Assembly: GCA_013407085.1 (NCBI GenBank)
Contig: JACCGJ010019042.1
Coordinates: 62,001-126,000, forward strand
From: Atriophallophorus winterbourni
Taxonomy: Eukaryota; Platyhelminthes; Trematoda; Plagiorchiida; Microphallidae
Length of the DNA stretch: 64,000 bases
Direction of reading: 5' to 3'
The position numbers and the translations under genes were made by a program. Shown here one piece after another: positions 39,592-52,500 of this stretch; positions within the stretch are counted from its first letter, which is position 1, and each line of letters opens with the position of its first letter. Below the pieces are notes generated by a model. It was not told where the DNA came from and ran no database searches. It saw only the letters and a program-made list of their open reading frames with translations.

Positions 39592-40423
39592 CTACTGCCT
39601 GGCTTCGCGGTTTCCCTGCTTGGACAAATATGAGTCGTAAGTGCAAGGTGGTGTGCAATGCAGGGCTTTTGCACCGAATCGACGATGATAATAGCAAAGA
39701 CGCGATCCGTTAGAACGACTAGTAGATCGTTTCTTGGGCTGACAAGGATGATGATTTCGAGAGTTACTACGGGATCGTGCGATGTTTTGTACTTGCATTG
39801 ACAAGTTATGGAACATTAATTTCAAATCTTCAAAATCGCTGGGAGTCTGTATACGAGAATTTTCGTCACTCATGTGTCTGACATGAGACAATGTAACGCT
39901 GTGCGAGATATCGTGAACTTCGTCTGCAATGCGTGCCAAGTGTTGGAGACTGGTGTGCTTATCCATAATGGCTAAGACTTTGCTGTGAAACTCTGCTGCC
40001 ATAATTCACGAAGAATTTTGCCATCAACTGGCTTGTCTACTTGTAATCGGAGTATGTGTTGCAGGTGTTGTGACGGAGTGTGATCACCCATTTCTAAGCC
40101 TGACAAAAGTTTTCGTAGGTTTTACTCGTGAGTAGACAAAGTGCTTGAGATGATGGCATATTTAATTGCATCGTACGGATTATCATCAGGGCGGTTGTAA
40201 ATTAAATCAGCAAACTCCTTTGCGACTGACGGTGGCAACATACCAACTACACGATTATACTGGGCTAGTTGAGTTTTTACGCGGTAAGACTCGAATAATG
40301 GCTTGATTTGTGCGAACCAGAGGCGAGGGTTGTTCAACCAAAACAGGGAAGGCTAAAGTGCGACATAGTGTCTGTAGAAATGTCCTCAGATGGGGTATCA
40401 GAAAATGCTGACTTAAGATCCAT
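39592..40423 (-). pseudogene. Gypsy Gag with CHCC finger
   Basis: A likely start ATG at 40423 is followed by a frame break near 40340, then NNPRLWFAQIKPLFESY and VVGMLPPSVAKEF (capsid-like). A break near 40115 leads to the second part, which ends with CYYHRRFGAKALHCTPPC. That is a CX2HX9CX3C finger, characteristic of the CsRn1 group, instead of the usual CX2CX4HX4C knuckle. An Arg/Ser-rich stretch precedes it. Confidence 0.82.
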
Positions 40424-40506
40424 TTCGTTAATGAAAAATATATATGACAGCAAAATCAAAATAAATGGGAGTATATGGTAAGAACGAAAATTTCAAAAAG
40501 AAAAAT

Positions 40507-40521
40507 GTCCGGGACTCACCA
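40507..40521 (-). promoter_or_regulatory. Primer-binding site candidate
   Basis: Minus-strand TGGTGAGTCCCGGAC begins 3 nt inside the 5' LTR, as a site complementary to a tRNA 3' end (…CCA). I cannot name the tRNA with confidence. Confidence 0.6.
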
Positions 40522-40524
40522 ATT

Positions 40525-40800
40525 TATAGCGGTTGACCCAGCGTAGATTTCACCACTAACTGCGTACGCCTTCTGATTATTGTACACAACAAATCGGAAC
40601 ACTTCTCAACGTAACACGGCATACAGATCCAAAGCAATCAGATGATAGACTTGTCCGAAAGCAGAACACGTGTGCAGCGTGAATAATATATTCAAAATTG
40701 TGTACATATTTACATGTATCATTATAACAAAAAAATGACAAGATATGTAGGATTATTATAATAAAATATACAATTATGAAAACACCATAACTTCCCTACA
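40525..40800 (-). repeat. 5' LTR of the gypsy element
   Basis: Minus-strand start TGTAGGGAAGTTATGG, pairing with the LTR at 36118-36401. The A/T-rich middle contains TATATTTTATTAT, a possible promoter area. Confidence 0.88.
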
Positions 40801-41555
40801 GCTTTCCACTGAAAGAAATTCTGGACGATCGATTGGCTCGTTAGCCACTTACTCTCCTGTGCAATGAACCTTGAAATTGATCACTATCGGCCTTGAATTG
40901 GCATTATTTTACGTGCTGCGGTCTATCGATTTTGTCTGTTTTGTTGCATTTGCTATAAGTTTCAAATCATTAATTGCTGTTTAAAAATACATAATTCTTG
41001 CATTTTGCAATTAAAAGAGTCATGCTTTGCTTTTATTCACGTAAAATATAGATGCATTTTAATTTCGTTATGTGTATCCAAAGAGAAATAAAAAAATCAT
41101 ATTCTTCCATTACTGGGTGCTACGATTTCCGTCTACCGGCTAAGATAACAAAACATTTAACGCATTTGAGATCATTGTGGTCTTACAAACTTGCAATTGT
41201 ACTATTGCACGCACACTGACTCGGCGAATTAAGATACACTGCACCAAAGAATTGTGAGGTAAATAGCTCAGGTGTTAGCATACTTTAACAAAGAATGTAT
41301 CGATAAAGGCATTTTGATATGTGAATAAATTAAAGCTATCTTTTGTCCATTTCAAGAATGACCGGTAGGTAAAACTAGTAGTGCACGGAGCTTTTCAGTA
41401 GCACAACTTCCTTTGTGTAACTGCGTGACTGAATCTCAACGTGTTGAGATGGTTTGTACAACTCCATGACGTATTTAGCCATACTGAGTGTTGCTTCTTT
41501 TGTACCATCGGAGCCACTCATATCAGGAAGGTCAACAGATATAGCTCAGACGAAC
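40801..41555. other. Unassigned sequence
   Basis: AT-rich with no recognised gene or repeat. The flank next to the 5' LTR shows no clear target duplication. Confidence 0.3.
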
Positions 41556-42330
41556 ACAATGTCGAGCCACTTCAACTCCGTCTATCGAAAAGCATCACAG
41601 AAATTTTCACTCCTAAAGAGAATTTTCGGTAGGTTCTCAAAACAGACAATTCCCTGCATTATAAATACGTACATAAGGCCCACAATGGAATATGCAGTTC
41701 AAGCATGGTCGCCATGACTTAAAAAAGTTGTGACTTTGCAAAGAATATATCATCGAGCTACGAAACCTGTCACCGGACTCAGCCGGAAACCATACAACGA
41801 GCGAATCAAAACCCTGAATTTATTCAATTGTCCTCGTCGTGGTCTCCGGGGCGATTTGATTTTGGTTTACAATATTTTGCATACCGAAAATCACCCTCTA
41901 CAATGCTTGTTTAATCTACGGGGCTCGCATAAGACAAGAGCTCACACATTTATTCTAACTGTCCCTCACTCACGACTCAACTGTAGACGGCATATTTTGC
42001 CGTGTGAATTTGCTTTAGTTGGAACAATCTACCACATTCTGTTGTAAACTTACCAAATCAGCAGATTTTCAAGAGAAATCTTGATGCCTTTTGACCCTAA
42101 ACCCATGCATCAAAGAAAACTATACATCTGAACACCATGAATCTACATTTGTCATTTCAACGATCGAAAACAGTTTTTGCCCTTTGGATTTTTACCTGAT
42201 TCTTGAACTGCTGAGTAAGCAACCAAACCCCATTTTTGCTTGTTATATTATTCGCTGTTCCCGTATTATTCTGTGGTTTTTTGTAAAGCTATATGCTTTT
42301 TAGACCATTGAAATTGAATTGAGTTGATCT
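41556..42330 (+). pseudogene. CR1-like LINE 3' fragment
   Basis: Close relative of the element at 25460-30397, retaining KASQKFSLLKRIFGRFSKQT, RPTMEYAVQAWSP (then a stop) and LVTG-like CR1 C-terminal text. It ends at ATTGAAATTGAATTGAG, the same (TTGAA)-type tail. 5'-truncated. Confidence 0.85.
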
Positions 42331-42643
42331 AACCCACTGCCATGTGGGTCAGGCATTTAGCCAAAGACTTTAATTGAGAATCCTAATTCCATCCTGTCTA
42401 GGGCGGATAAGCAAAAATGTGTAACTGCTGGCCATACTGTTCCAACTGTATCTGACCCACACTTTCGCTCCTAGCAGTTATAGTTCTTTCAATGCCAGCC
42501 TTGGAATTTTCAGCCTGCACGTGTTTGAGCATCCTCCATTCGCTAATCCGTAGATCAATTTTTGAAACCTCGAGCCTCTGATCGCACAGAACATTCTGGC
42601 AGATTGTCGAACGAGCTGCATTGGCTTGTACATCAGATAGATC

Positions 42644-43184
42644 AACTTTACTTTACTTAATTTTGCGCGACTATCTCCTCCTGAAGGATGAGTCAGCTTC
42701 AATGAAGATTCTTGGGAATTTGGGCACAGAGCGGCGTCCCCAGCACTACTCGGCGTTTGTTCGAGTCAGCTTCTCTAACCTTTGCACAACCAAGTGCGAC
42801 CTGCAAGGCAGCAGGGAGTTGCCAGAAAGAGGTGGTGTGCACCAACTAACCGTTCCAGATTTTTCTTCAGGGTTTTCTCCGAAGCCTTTCCGCGTTCGCA
42901 TATCCCGCAAGGCAGAGGAGGTTTAAAATAAGGGTTTTCCTTCCCTTAGATGAAATGCACTCCCAAGTTAACGAGCTCCATCTGCCCGAAGCAAACTGGT
43001 TTTCGGGCGCCAGTCACTCGCCCTCGCCCCTTCTCCTGTTGGTAGAAGCAGTTCCGCCTGGCTCGGGGAGCCACTCGTGCAGGCCAGAAGCTGGACTTGG
43101 TTGTCAGTGGCTATTTGAGATGAGTGCCATATGGGAGCATTTATAAACAGTGGGAGCTTATCCCTACTGCCACCCCCGGCTATG
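42644..43184 (-). repeat. Repeat family II, full inverted copy
   Basis: Minus-strand copy from AGCCGGGGGTGGCAG to a (GTAAA)n tail. It matches 8146-8720 along its length and 1-297 in its 3' half. No coding frame is conserved between copies. Confidence 0.85.
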
Positions 43185-43705
43185 ATAACTTTTGGACAAC
43201 CTTTAGAAAGATTAACTGTTGACGTTTGCGTGCACATACATTTGCATGTGCATGCTTTTAAACTATTATGGATAGAGTATCAGCATTGTCACGCCGTTCA
43301 ACGATTATGAACATCAACTCCGCTCAGTAGATAATGTATCTTTCTATCAGCCCGGCACTTGTCGAGTCTATGCGATAGTTTATGGTTAAATAGTGCCTAA
43401 TTTATAGTAAGAATAAGATTTATGAAAATCCATCTGTTTACTTTAATTGCAATTCAAAGGTCCAATGCCACTGAGGATTGCGAAACAGTTTATTGCTAAA
43501 TGTAGAAAAATGAGTTTTACCACATCTTTTTAGTCAAAGAAACTCATCGAGTTGACGGGCGACCCTTTTGTATACGCTTCATGACCAAATATGGTTAGTG
43601 ATCATGACTCACTCTCGTCGACTTCGCGTGCAGAAAAATGCAATATTCGCACTCATCATAACTAGGGACCGCACTTTCGTACTATCCTCCTCATCTTCAT
43701 TATCA

Positions 43706-43860
43706 GAGACAGCGCTAAACCGGCAGAATGTACCGAATGCTTAACTGACAAACAACTGTGGAAAAGCAAAACCCTAAAAGATAGGGAAGGGTTGGACTTA
43801 AATAGCTACGGATTCTATAGAAGAGTAAGCACAAACAAACTGGGATGAAATGCCTACACA
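43706..43860 (+). repeat. Repeat family III, copy 1
   Basis: Contains TACCGAATGCTTAACTG, CCTAAAAGATAGGGAAGG and GAGTAAGCACAAACAAACTG, which recur at 44600-44760. Non-coding and of unknown class. Confidence 0.65.
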
Positions 43861-44459
43861 TCCTAAGGTATTTGGCTCTAAATGACCTAACGTGCCCCGC
43901 GAAATCCACAACGTTGAATGAAAAGGTGTTTAAAGGGAAAAATCTGGGAACTGAGATTATTACTTTTTCAACTGTAACCTTTTTCAGCAAATACCCAACC
44001 TTTTTGCTAGGCTTCTTTATCGGTTCTCTTGTACATCACACCTGTCTTCTCGGATACTTTTATACTTTTACCGAGAAAATTATAACTGCATTCTTTCAGA
44101 TTTTCTAAACGCTTACTCTATATTAACTTCATACAAGTAGTTAGTGATATTTTTGGTAAGCGTGCATCTGTCTTCTCTCCAAAAATTAACAAAACTACAC
44201 TTATCTCGCCAATACATTATCCAGGCCAGACATAGGACCTTGTTTGCTAATTTTAATCTTCTGTGCATCTCAAGTAGCGCAATGCACTAAGAAAGGCTGT
44301 CCGTTAACTTCGATACTAGTGGATTTTCTGGACAAAAAAGAACGATAATAAACGAAATATGATTGACGCAAAGGGTTTCAAGAGATCTTGTTTACGGATT
44401 AATGTCGGTGACTGTTAATAAAGCATCGATATTAGTTTACTAATACACACCCCTGCCTG

Positions 44460-44875
44460 GAAATTAGCATCAGAAACAGCATTACACCGGTATCAAGTCC
44501 TTAATTGCCATACATCCATACAGCCACTGTAAAATCTTGATTAGATGGGGTAGGGCGGACTTGAAACGATACGGAATATGTAAATGAGTCATCATCATCA
44601 TCACAAACAGCATTACACTCGTAGCACGTACCGAATGCTTAACTGCCACACAACCATGAAAAGGTAAAATCCTAAAAGATGGGGAAGGGTGGGACTTAAA
44701 TTGCTACGGGTTCTATAAAAGAGTAAGCACAAACAAACTGGGAAGAGGTGCCTATACCTCAAATGGAACATGCATTCAAACAAGTTTCGTGAACGAGTAA
44801 ATGAGTAAGCACAGACGCACTGAGATTAAGTACCTATCTCGAACGGAGCTTTCATTCACTCAAGTTTTGTGTGCA
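44460..44875 (+). repeat. Repeat family III, two tandem partial copies
   Basis: A degenerate unit (44460-44590) and a better one (44600-44760) in direct order. The second is followed by a third GAGTAAGCACAGACGCACTG motif and then by a SINE-A 3' end. The ATCATCATCATC run between them may be a former tail. Confidence 0.6.
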
Positions 44876-44935
44876 GTCTATGATGTGCGGCAATTTTCCT
44901 GGATCAGGCTTGTGCTCTTATACATACATGCATTC
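44876..44935 (+). repeat. SINE-A 3' end fused to family III
   Basis: Only the last ~60 bp, GTGCAGTCTATGATG to CTTATACATACATGC. It directly follows family III, so either it is a 5'-truncated SINE or family III ends in the SINE-type terminus. Confidence 0.65.
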
Positions 44936-44957
44936 ATCGTTACCATTACGCTTTTTT

Positions 44958-45197
44958 GAATGTATGTGCAATCGTACTGTACTTCTGTGCTGTACGGCTA
45001 ACACCGTGTTAAATTGATTTGCCTTCGGTATTGAGCTGCATGCTAAAACACGCTGTAGTCTCACTAACATTTCCTTTTTTATTTTCTTTCTCATATCAGT
45101 CTAGGTCTGGGCAACCTGACAGTATCTTAGCGCACGTGCAGTCTATAAGTGTACGGTACGGTGCATGGATCTGGCCTTTACCATCATTCATACATTT
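44958..45197 (+). repeat. SINE-A, full copy
   Basis: Runs from TGTGCAATCGTACTG to TTCATACATTTG with all landmarks, moderately diverged. Confidence 0.8.
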
Positions 45198-45199
45198 GT

Positions 45200-46450
45200 T
45201 TTATGTGCCGACTATACTATTTGATTATAGATCGTTGTACGGCTGTTTCACTACCGTTTGAAGCCAATTCTTTTTCTTCAAAAATGGTAAACTCTGCTTT
45301 AAATGTGATATTTCACTGCTGTGGTCTCAAGGGTTTCAGGTGGGCAATCATGGTGTATCGTTACTTAGGCCTAGCAAAATAGATAAGGTCATACTGACTC
45401 GCTCCGCGAATATAGTGAGTCCTCTTGAAATCCATATTGATGGTAATGTTCCCGGATCTTTTGTGCGAATGAGGGAATCCCGAATGCATCTGCGGCCGTG
45501 CAACATGATAAACAATTTTTAGTAAGATAATTAGCAGACAATCAATGAATCATAAGCGGATTTGCATATTCGGTAAACACATTGGTATTGCGATTATCTT
45601 TTTGTGTTCTTATAGCTTGTGAATTTTCGTTTTCAGTATTTTTACATTTGAATACTTGAGTACCAATAGCGTCAATCTTCGGTCATTTCACGTTAGATCC
45701 CCAGTTATTTGATAGAGGAGACTTGTACACTCATTAGATACAAATATTTACGGCCAATCCTAACACAACATGGCCATTTTCAAAAGATTACGCGAAGTCA
45801 TTTAATACCCATCCGTTGCCAGGCTTTACATAATAACCATAGAGGGGAGGTAATCTCAAAACAAAACAATAATCACAATTTATGCTGCATTGAGAGCATT
45901 TATGTCTACATTTTCTCGATTTCTCTGGTATATGGAAAGCAACGTTGGCAACCGAGGCACAACGCTGTATACTCTTAAGGGTTCTTTGACTGTGTCATTC
46001 TCGGCCACATGAGAATTGTATACAAAACGGTGGCATTTGGAATGACGGGATCTTAAGGGTATACATGTATGAAATCACAATGTTGATCCAGGTAAAGTGC
46101 TGTACAATCAAAGACTGCGCGTGCGCTAAGGTACTCTCAGGTTGCCCAGATTTTACCAGATACGGAAAGGGAAATAGCAGTGGTATTGCGAATCCAGCGT
46201 TTATTCGCAAGCATGGTATTAGCGGCACAGCACAGAAGTGCTGCACGCTTGCGCATGCGTGGATATTGAGGGTAACACGTTCTCACTAATACCACTAACT
46301 TTCATCCCTAGTTAGCGGATTGTACAATATATTCACCGTTTATAACAATGCGTGGTGTCTCCTTCTCTCGGCTTGCTTTGAGATTTTTGCAACACTCTTG
46401 TCGCTATTCAACCTTCGTGACATGCCCACGTGGTATATATTTCTCTTTTT
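45200..46450. other. Upstream region of the DNTTIP1-like gene
   Basis: No exon recognised apart from a SINE-A copy at 46062-46262. It probably holds the promoter, but no specific element can be supported. Confidence 0.3.
46062..46262 (-). repeat. SINE-A, degenerate
   Basis: Inverted copy from a TATGTATGAAATCAC end to GCATGCGTGG, close upstream of the first DNTTIP1-like exon. Confidence 0.75.
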
Positions 46451-46456
46451 TCAGGT
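46440..46456 (+). promoter_or_regulatory. Acceptor-like site before the first DNTTIP1-like exon
   Basis: TTCTCTTTTTTCAG precedes the exon. The 54-nt leader after it has an in-frame TGA before the ATG at 46509, so it is 5' UTR. It could be a spliced-leader acceptor or follow an upstream non-coding exon. Confidence 0.4.
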
Positions 46457-46508
46457 AAACTGCCCCGTCATGCATCCTTTCTGACCGAGCGACAATTTCG
46501 TCGGTCCA

Positions 46509-49500
46509 ATGTTTCCTCTTGTCACTTCTGAGTTGTCTTCTAGTGCATCCGATTCGAAAAAATTAAACATAATTACATCTCCAACCACAAATAAGTTTCT
46601 TCTACCCGGATATTCAGATATTAATCCTCCAAAATCGTCCAACAAAGTGTCCACAGGTAAGATGTCATCTTTTTAGTGCTATTTTTATAATTTTGTATAA
46701 TTTCCTTCTAGTAAAATTAATGTATAATCTTATCGATCCCAAATCATACCAAGTCATTTTCGGTAAACTAGTTTTGAGCTTCATCGATATAGATGTCACA
46801 ATGTCATAGATACTGTCAGGTTGCCTTGGCATATAATAATGAAAATCGAAAATATGAATGATAGTGAGACTCCAGCGCGTTTCCGCTTGCAGATCCCTAC
46901 AGGTGGGAAATCAATTTGGCACGGTGTTAGCTGCACTGCACAAAAGATCCACACAATTGCATATCCATGCAATCTGCATTAATAAAGATATTTGGAATTC
47001 TGTGATCCATGCGTTAATATACGAGTAGTGCTGGGGACGCCGCTTTGTACCCGAATTCCCACGAATCTTCATTGAAGCCGGCTCATCCTCCAGGAGGAGA
47101 TAGTAAAAATACGATTGGAGCTGTTTTATCGAAGGATTTGTGGTTTGTTGCGTGCAATAAGCACAATAAAAATAATTGACAATGGGGAATGAGATACAAT
47201 GTTTAAGTAATTTAGAAACGAGTAAGCAAAAACTTGTTGCGCTATACTACGTTGTTGTGTTCAGATTGAACGATGCATTTAATGTAGTATTTTGAAAGAA
47301 GTAAACATGGTAAGCAAAAAGCTTTTTCACCTAATTTATTGCTCGCACGAAATCAATCACTTTACAACGCTGCTTGACGCCGTTTAAGTTTGAACACACA
47401 CCGCGGATACGTACGTATATTATTTAATATGTTACCACTTTGCGAAAAAATGAAATGCCTCGATTTCATTTAAATTTTTGGCTACCAAACCTCCTTCGTT
47501 GTTTAACACGGTGGGTCCAAACTGTTCGGAAAACAAAATTTACGGTGTTAACTGTGTTAAAAGGAGCCATTAAAGCTTAATCTATTCCCCTTTACACGGA
47601 TGTGCAATCGTGCACTACTTCTGTGTTGTGTGGCTAACATCGTGCTATACTGATCTCCCACCGGTAGTAAGCTGCATGCGGAAACACGCTAGACTCCTAC
47701 TACCACATCTATTTCTATTTGTCTCATCTTTCTAGGCCTGGGCAACCTGACAGTATGTTGGACCATGTGCAGTCCATGACCGTAACCAAATTTCCCTCGA
47801 TGAGGCGTGTTTTCATACATACATACAAGCTATTTCCCTACATCCAACTGGCAACTAATGGTCTTGCTGTCATGGGAAAAAAGGTCACGCAACCATCAAT
47901 CATGGAAACCATAGAGAAATTTGACCTATACACCGAAACATCCAGAATTCACAACTCTCTACATCATCACCTGGATTGTATTTTTATTGGTATACTGCTT
48001 TTCAATGTTGGTGATAGAATTTTCCATTTTTCCTCATTTTTTCATCAAAACTAACGCAACGTGAAAGCGAAATAGGTAAAGCACCATACCCTTTGAAGCC
48101 TTGTGACACTTGACCTGATTACAAGCTTTTACACTGTTTCTATTTTATGTAGATGTGATGCAAGTGCATTATTATGAATGGATTTTCATACTTTTCATTT
48201 ATCTTGGCGATTTATTACATCTTCGGTTACATTCTTTTGCTTCAATTCAGGGGTCAGTATCCAAACATCATTTTGCAGCCGTAAACTGAATAATAACAGT
48301 GGGAGTTATCTACAGTCCATCAAGGCTGGAATCGACGGGATGTCTCCCATGTCAATCGCGCGGTCAAACACACCACAAACATTTGTGACAAATATCAAAC
48401 TCATACGAAACGATGCTCTTTTTCGTTGTCCACAGTCAATTCCAGCATTTCACGCAAGGTCACTCGTGAACGACGTCCGTCGTTTGGACATGATACAAAA
48501 GCGCTTGGAATGTTTGCAAAAAAATGACCATGTATCTCAATCGGTCCCTTTGCGCAGTTCATGTCATGCATCGACTTCTCTGCTTCCTGCGCAAACTTCT
48601 TTGCCGAATTGTTTACCCAATTCTGTTCACTTCTCTGATGTGTACCACACCAGCTCGGAAAACCACGTCATACAGTCAACTAGTAATTCGTTATCCGGAA
48701 ACACGTATATTCATGTGTCGCGTTTCAACCTACTGACTAGTTCGGATCCTTTATACAACGGAGGGCTAACGGACTCTCGCATAGGCAATAAAATGCTCAA
48801 TAGCCAGTTCTTTTCTCTCACGAGCACTTCCTTACTGTCAACGGAGCAAGGAAATAGGACGTTATTGGTGCAGTCGAGAACACTGACTGTTCCTACAGTT
48901 ACTGATGCCTGTGTTTCTCCGATAACTTCTACTGGTTTCCAGCCATGCACACTTGCATCTGAATCGCTGAGCTCTACATCTTCACCACACGTTGTGAGTT
49001 TCTGGTTTTTGAGTGATATTTCCAGCATGCTTTGCTATATTAATTTGGGTGTTCTGATGTGGTACTTTTTTACTACGCAAAAACATGATAACTTGATTCT
49101 CCACCGATATTAAGCTGCAAGTGTAAACGTGGTGGGGTCCCACTACCATTCCAAGTCTCACTATATCTGTCTAGGCCTGGGCAACTTGACAGTACCTTAC
49201 CGTTTTCACGCATGTGATTTCATACGTACATGGTTCTCGAATTTTATACCAGCGCTTAGACCCGTGTCATTTTGATAATTTACAGTCAGACAGTATTTAA
49301 GAACATATGATGGCGAATACAATGAATGATCTTATGCTAAAATTGCCGGTAGTTTTATGGATTCTACCCCCGCTAGCAGCATGATGTTCACCTCCATTCA
49401 ATTTACTTTTCTATATTTGTGAGCTGTTCTGTCTCATTGCCAAGGTCTCCGTCAATTAATCAAATGATGGAAACAAATCTGACCAAATCACTCGTTTTTC

Positions 49501-52500
49501 CTTTGGTGTTGTAACCATTAAAGCGAATATGAACATCAACATTCTTCTGTCATTTTGGGCGTTTCACCGGAAATCACTCTTTGATTCAGTATTTGAACAT
49601 TGCACGGTTTGTGTAATCTTACAATACTTCTGTGTTGTGCTAAATTGATTTGTCACTGGTAGTGAGCTGTAGTCTCACTTCCATTGCTATTTTTACTTTT
49701 CACATCTGTCTAGACCTGACAACTTGACAGCATCTTAACCCATGTGCAGTCTATGACTGTGTGGCACTTCAGCTAGACTAGACTTTGAGGTCCAAGTTTT
49801 TTGACCATTTTTCCTGTGTTTCGCCTCTCACTGTAACTAACCTTACAATTTCACCTCATGATGGCAAAGAGCCAGAAACCGGTTGTGGACATCGACCATC
49901 AATTTCATTTTGATTTAAAGTTACAAAACGTGTCTCGTCCTGATCTAATATCATTTTGATACTAGTCTGATTTAGCTTTTGTTATTTGTTTTACAGACCC
50001 CGCTTCCTCGTTTAAATATGCGGCATGCCAATGTGAAACGCTATCCAAAGTATAATACTCGTAGGAATTCTGGATTCGATAGGCGACTTCGGTGAGTTTG
50101 TCATTTTCTATTCGTTTAACTTGACCACGAACAATTTTTACCAATGCGGCAACAAGCTGCCCTTGGTTCTATCCGAATCATGTTGCCAGCAAACTGCCAT
50201 CGTTATTCTTCTTGTTACCATGGTGACGCTCCCATCCAACTTTGATTATTACGTCAATCCGACGGCCTATTCGCCTCTTTGAAAACCGTGGCAAAATGAA
50301 AGATTAGCTGTATATTAATTGATTATTTCTACTCAGAGCCCAATGACACTTTTCGGGACGCATCTGTGAAAATGATCATTTCATTTGAGGTCGCAAAATC
50401 ATTCAAGGTAATGTGCGCGGCGAAAATAAACAATGAGGTGACTCTCTGAGTTTCATCCGCGTTTACCCAACAGTAATAGCAACAATGTCGTCTGCATGAT
50501 ATAGCTATTCGATTCTTTTCTTGCTCTCCACCGAATGATGAGCAATCGAGTTGATTCGTTAGTTTTTTGCCCTCTCCATCATTTCGATGCTAAATCATAA
50601 TTGAATGAACTTATTGCAACACTCGCAAGTAGTGTGCTTAGCGCGTTGCCACTTCCTTCGTTGTTGGTATGCACAACGGTTCTTTTCTATATTTGCATTT
50701 CTATCACTATACGCTCAATGTTAGAAACGATTCACTATGCACGCTGTCTAAAGGTTAGAAACCACATTCTGCATTTTTCTACGTTCACAATGGATGAAAA
50801 TAACGCCTCCACCCCCGCATTTTCTGTTAGTCCTGTTCTGCCTGCCACCCACGCAGCGTGGAATCCAGGGTTTGTCACGAATTCATCGGCGAACAAAGAA
50901 GACGCGGTCTATTTTTAGCGTCACGTGCGCACGCATGTTTATCGCGCTAAATGTGCGCCGTAGCATAGGTGCATTGGATCATGACAATTACGTCATTTCT
51001 GTGATGTAAGCATCATCCTGGCTGGCTGGCTGTTAGTTGATTTATTACGTGATTTTCATTTGAAGTGCAACAACTATGTCGGAACAATTTTTTGGTTATC
51101 GATTTTTACCCAACATAGCAGTTTCATCAGTATTGAACCTTTCACTTGGTCAAAGCGTGCCATCGCCAAACTGGTGAACCTGTATCTCGTTCTTTGCCGT
51201 TTTGAGCACCGAAGCTCGACAAATGTTGTACTGTCTCTCACTCAGGTTCGCCGCACTTACAAAGCGAAACATTGGTCATTTCTATTTCTGTTTTCTTTCT
51301 ATTTCTTTTGTCATCTCTGTCTAGGCCTGGGCAACCTGACAGTATCTCAGCCCACGTGCAATCTCTGACTGTGCGGCACTTTGCCTGGATCAGGCTTGTG
51401 CTATCACATCACATCATTTGTAAGCGTATCATCGCTTGACTCAGACTCAATCTGTCATTATGTAATCGAACACCGTCGTTCATTGGAGGAACCCCATTAT
51501 CAGTCGCTTCAAAGTGAAGCAAACGCATGCTTGGTGACGCATTGTAATAAGATATAAGAGAGAATTGCAGTGAGACTCCAGCGTATTTCCGCATGCAGCT
51601 CAGTACTAGCGGTTAATTTATACAGCACGAGGTTAGCTCCGCAGTGCAAAAGTACTGCGCTATTCGTGTTTACCTTGAAGGTATTGATCGAATAATTTAC
51701 CAACTGGTCAATTTGGGCGATGGGTTTTGATTGTAGCACTTGGTTGCTGGAATGTGGTCGTATATTTACTTGCGACATCTTTTGAGTGTCTCGTTCCATC
51801 GTATTTCATATCGAGGTATGAACGCTTTGAGAGAAAATTCCACAATGTGTCCAGTCTGTTGGAAACTCATGCTGCTCATTCTCACCATCGATTTTCATTC
51901 GCGACTGTTAATTCGACCCAGATCACGTTGAATGTGCACCTCCGAAAACTAATTGGTGTCAGCTGATGTTTCGCTGCTGAAATCATCCCGTCTTCGATGT
52001 TTCTAATAATTGCTATCGGATAATCACTTGACTTTATACTGCATGTGCTGTATTTTCTCGTGGCTTTTTGGCATCACATCTAATACTTCTGTTCGGGGTA
52101 CAACTAATGTGTTTTGCTGGATGAACCCTTTTTGGATGTGCATCTCAAATGCATGACTCTCAGAGTCAATGATGAGATTTTTAACAATTAAACCATTCTT
52201 TCACCAAGGCAACCGGTTAGTATGGATTCCACGAACAGCAACAGAGAACTAGGTTGAGATTGCTGATTTTGTTGATTTGACTTTGGCGTAACTGTTCACA
52301 AAAACTGTAATTTGACCATGTTTTTTTATTCAGTCGATGCTTGAAACCTCGTGTATCATAATGAGTGCAGGCATCACGAAGCCGGTCGTGAAGTGTAAAT
52401 GAGAGTGAAGCTAGCGAAATGCCTGTGCCAATGACAACATCCAAAATCCTATTCACCTCGCCTTCTTTCCACAGCCATGCACAGATATGCGGTCCAGCTA

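Larger units (their letters stand above)
36118..40800 (-). mobile_element. CsRn1-like Ty3/gypsy LTR retrotransposon, decayed
   Basis: A 4.7-kb minus-strand element bounded by ~280-bp LTRs, with gag, protease, RT/RNase H and integrase in gypsy order. The two LTRs differ at many positions and the reading frames carry many lesions, so the insertion is old. A target duplication is not evident. The family call rests on the CX2HX9CX3C Gag finger and the protein order. Confidence 0.92.

Noticed and set aside
48178..48250. Upstream extension of DNTTIP1-like exon 2 to an ATG at 48178
   Set aside because: The stretch is hydrophobic and pyrimidine-rich and ends in a good acceptor (TTCAATTCAG). The upstream exon at 46509-46656 supplies the required phase, so it is read as intron.
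50601..50918. 105-codon open frame inside DNTTIP1-like intron 3
   Set aside because: No domain, no supporting splice context and no resemblance to DNTTIP1; probably chance.
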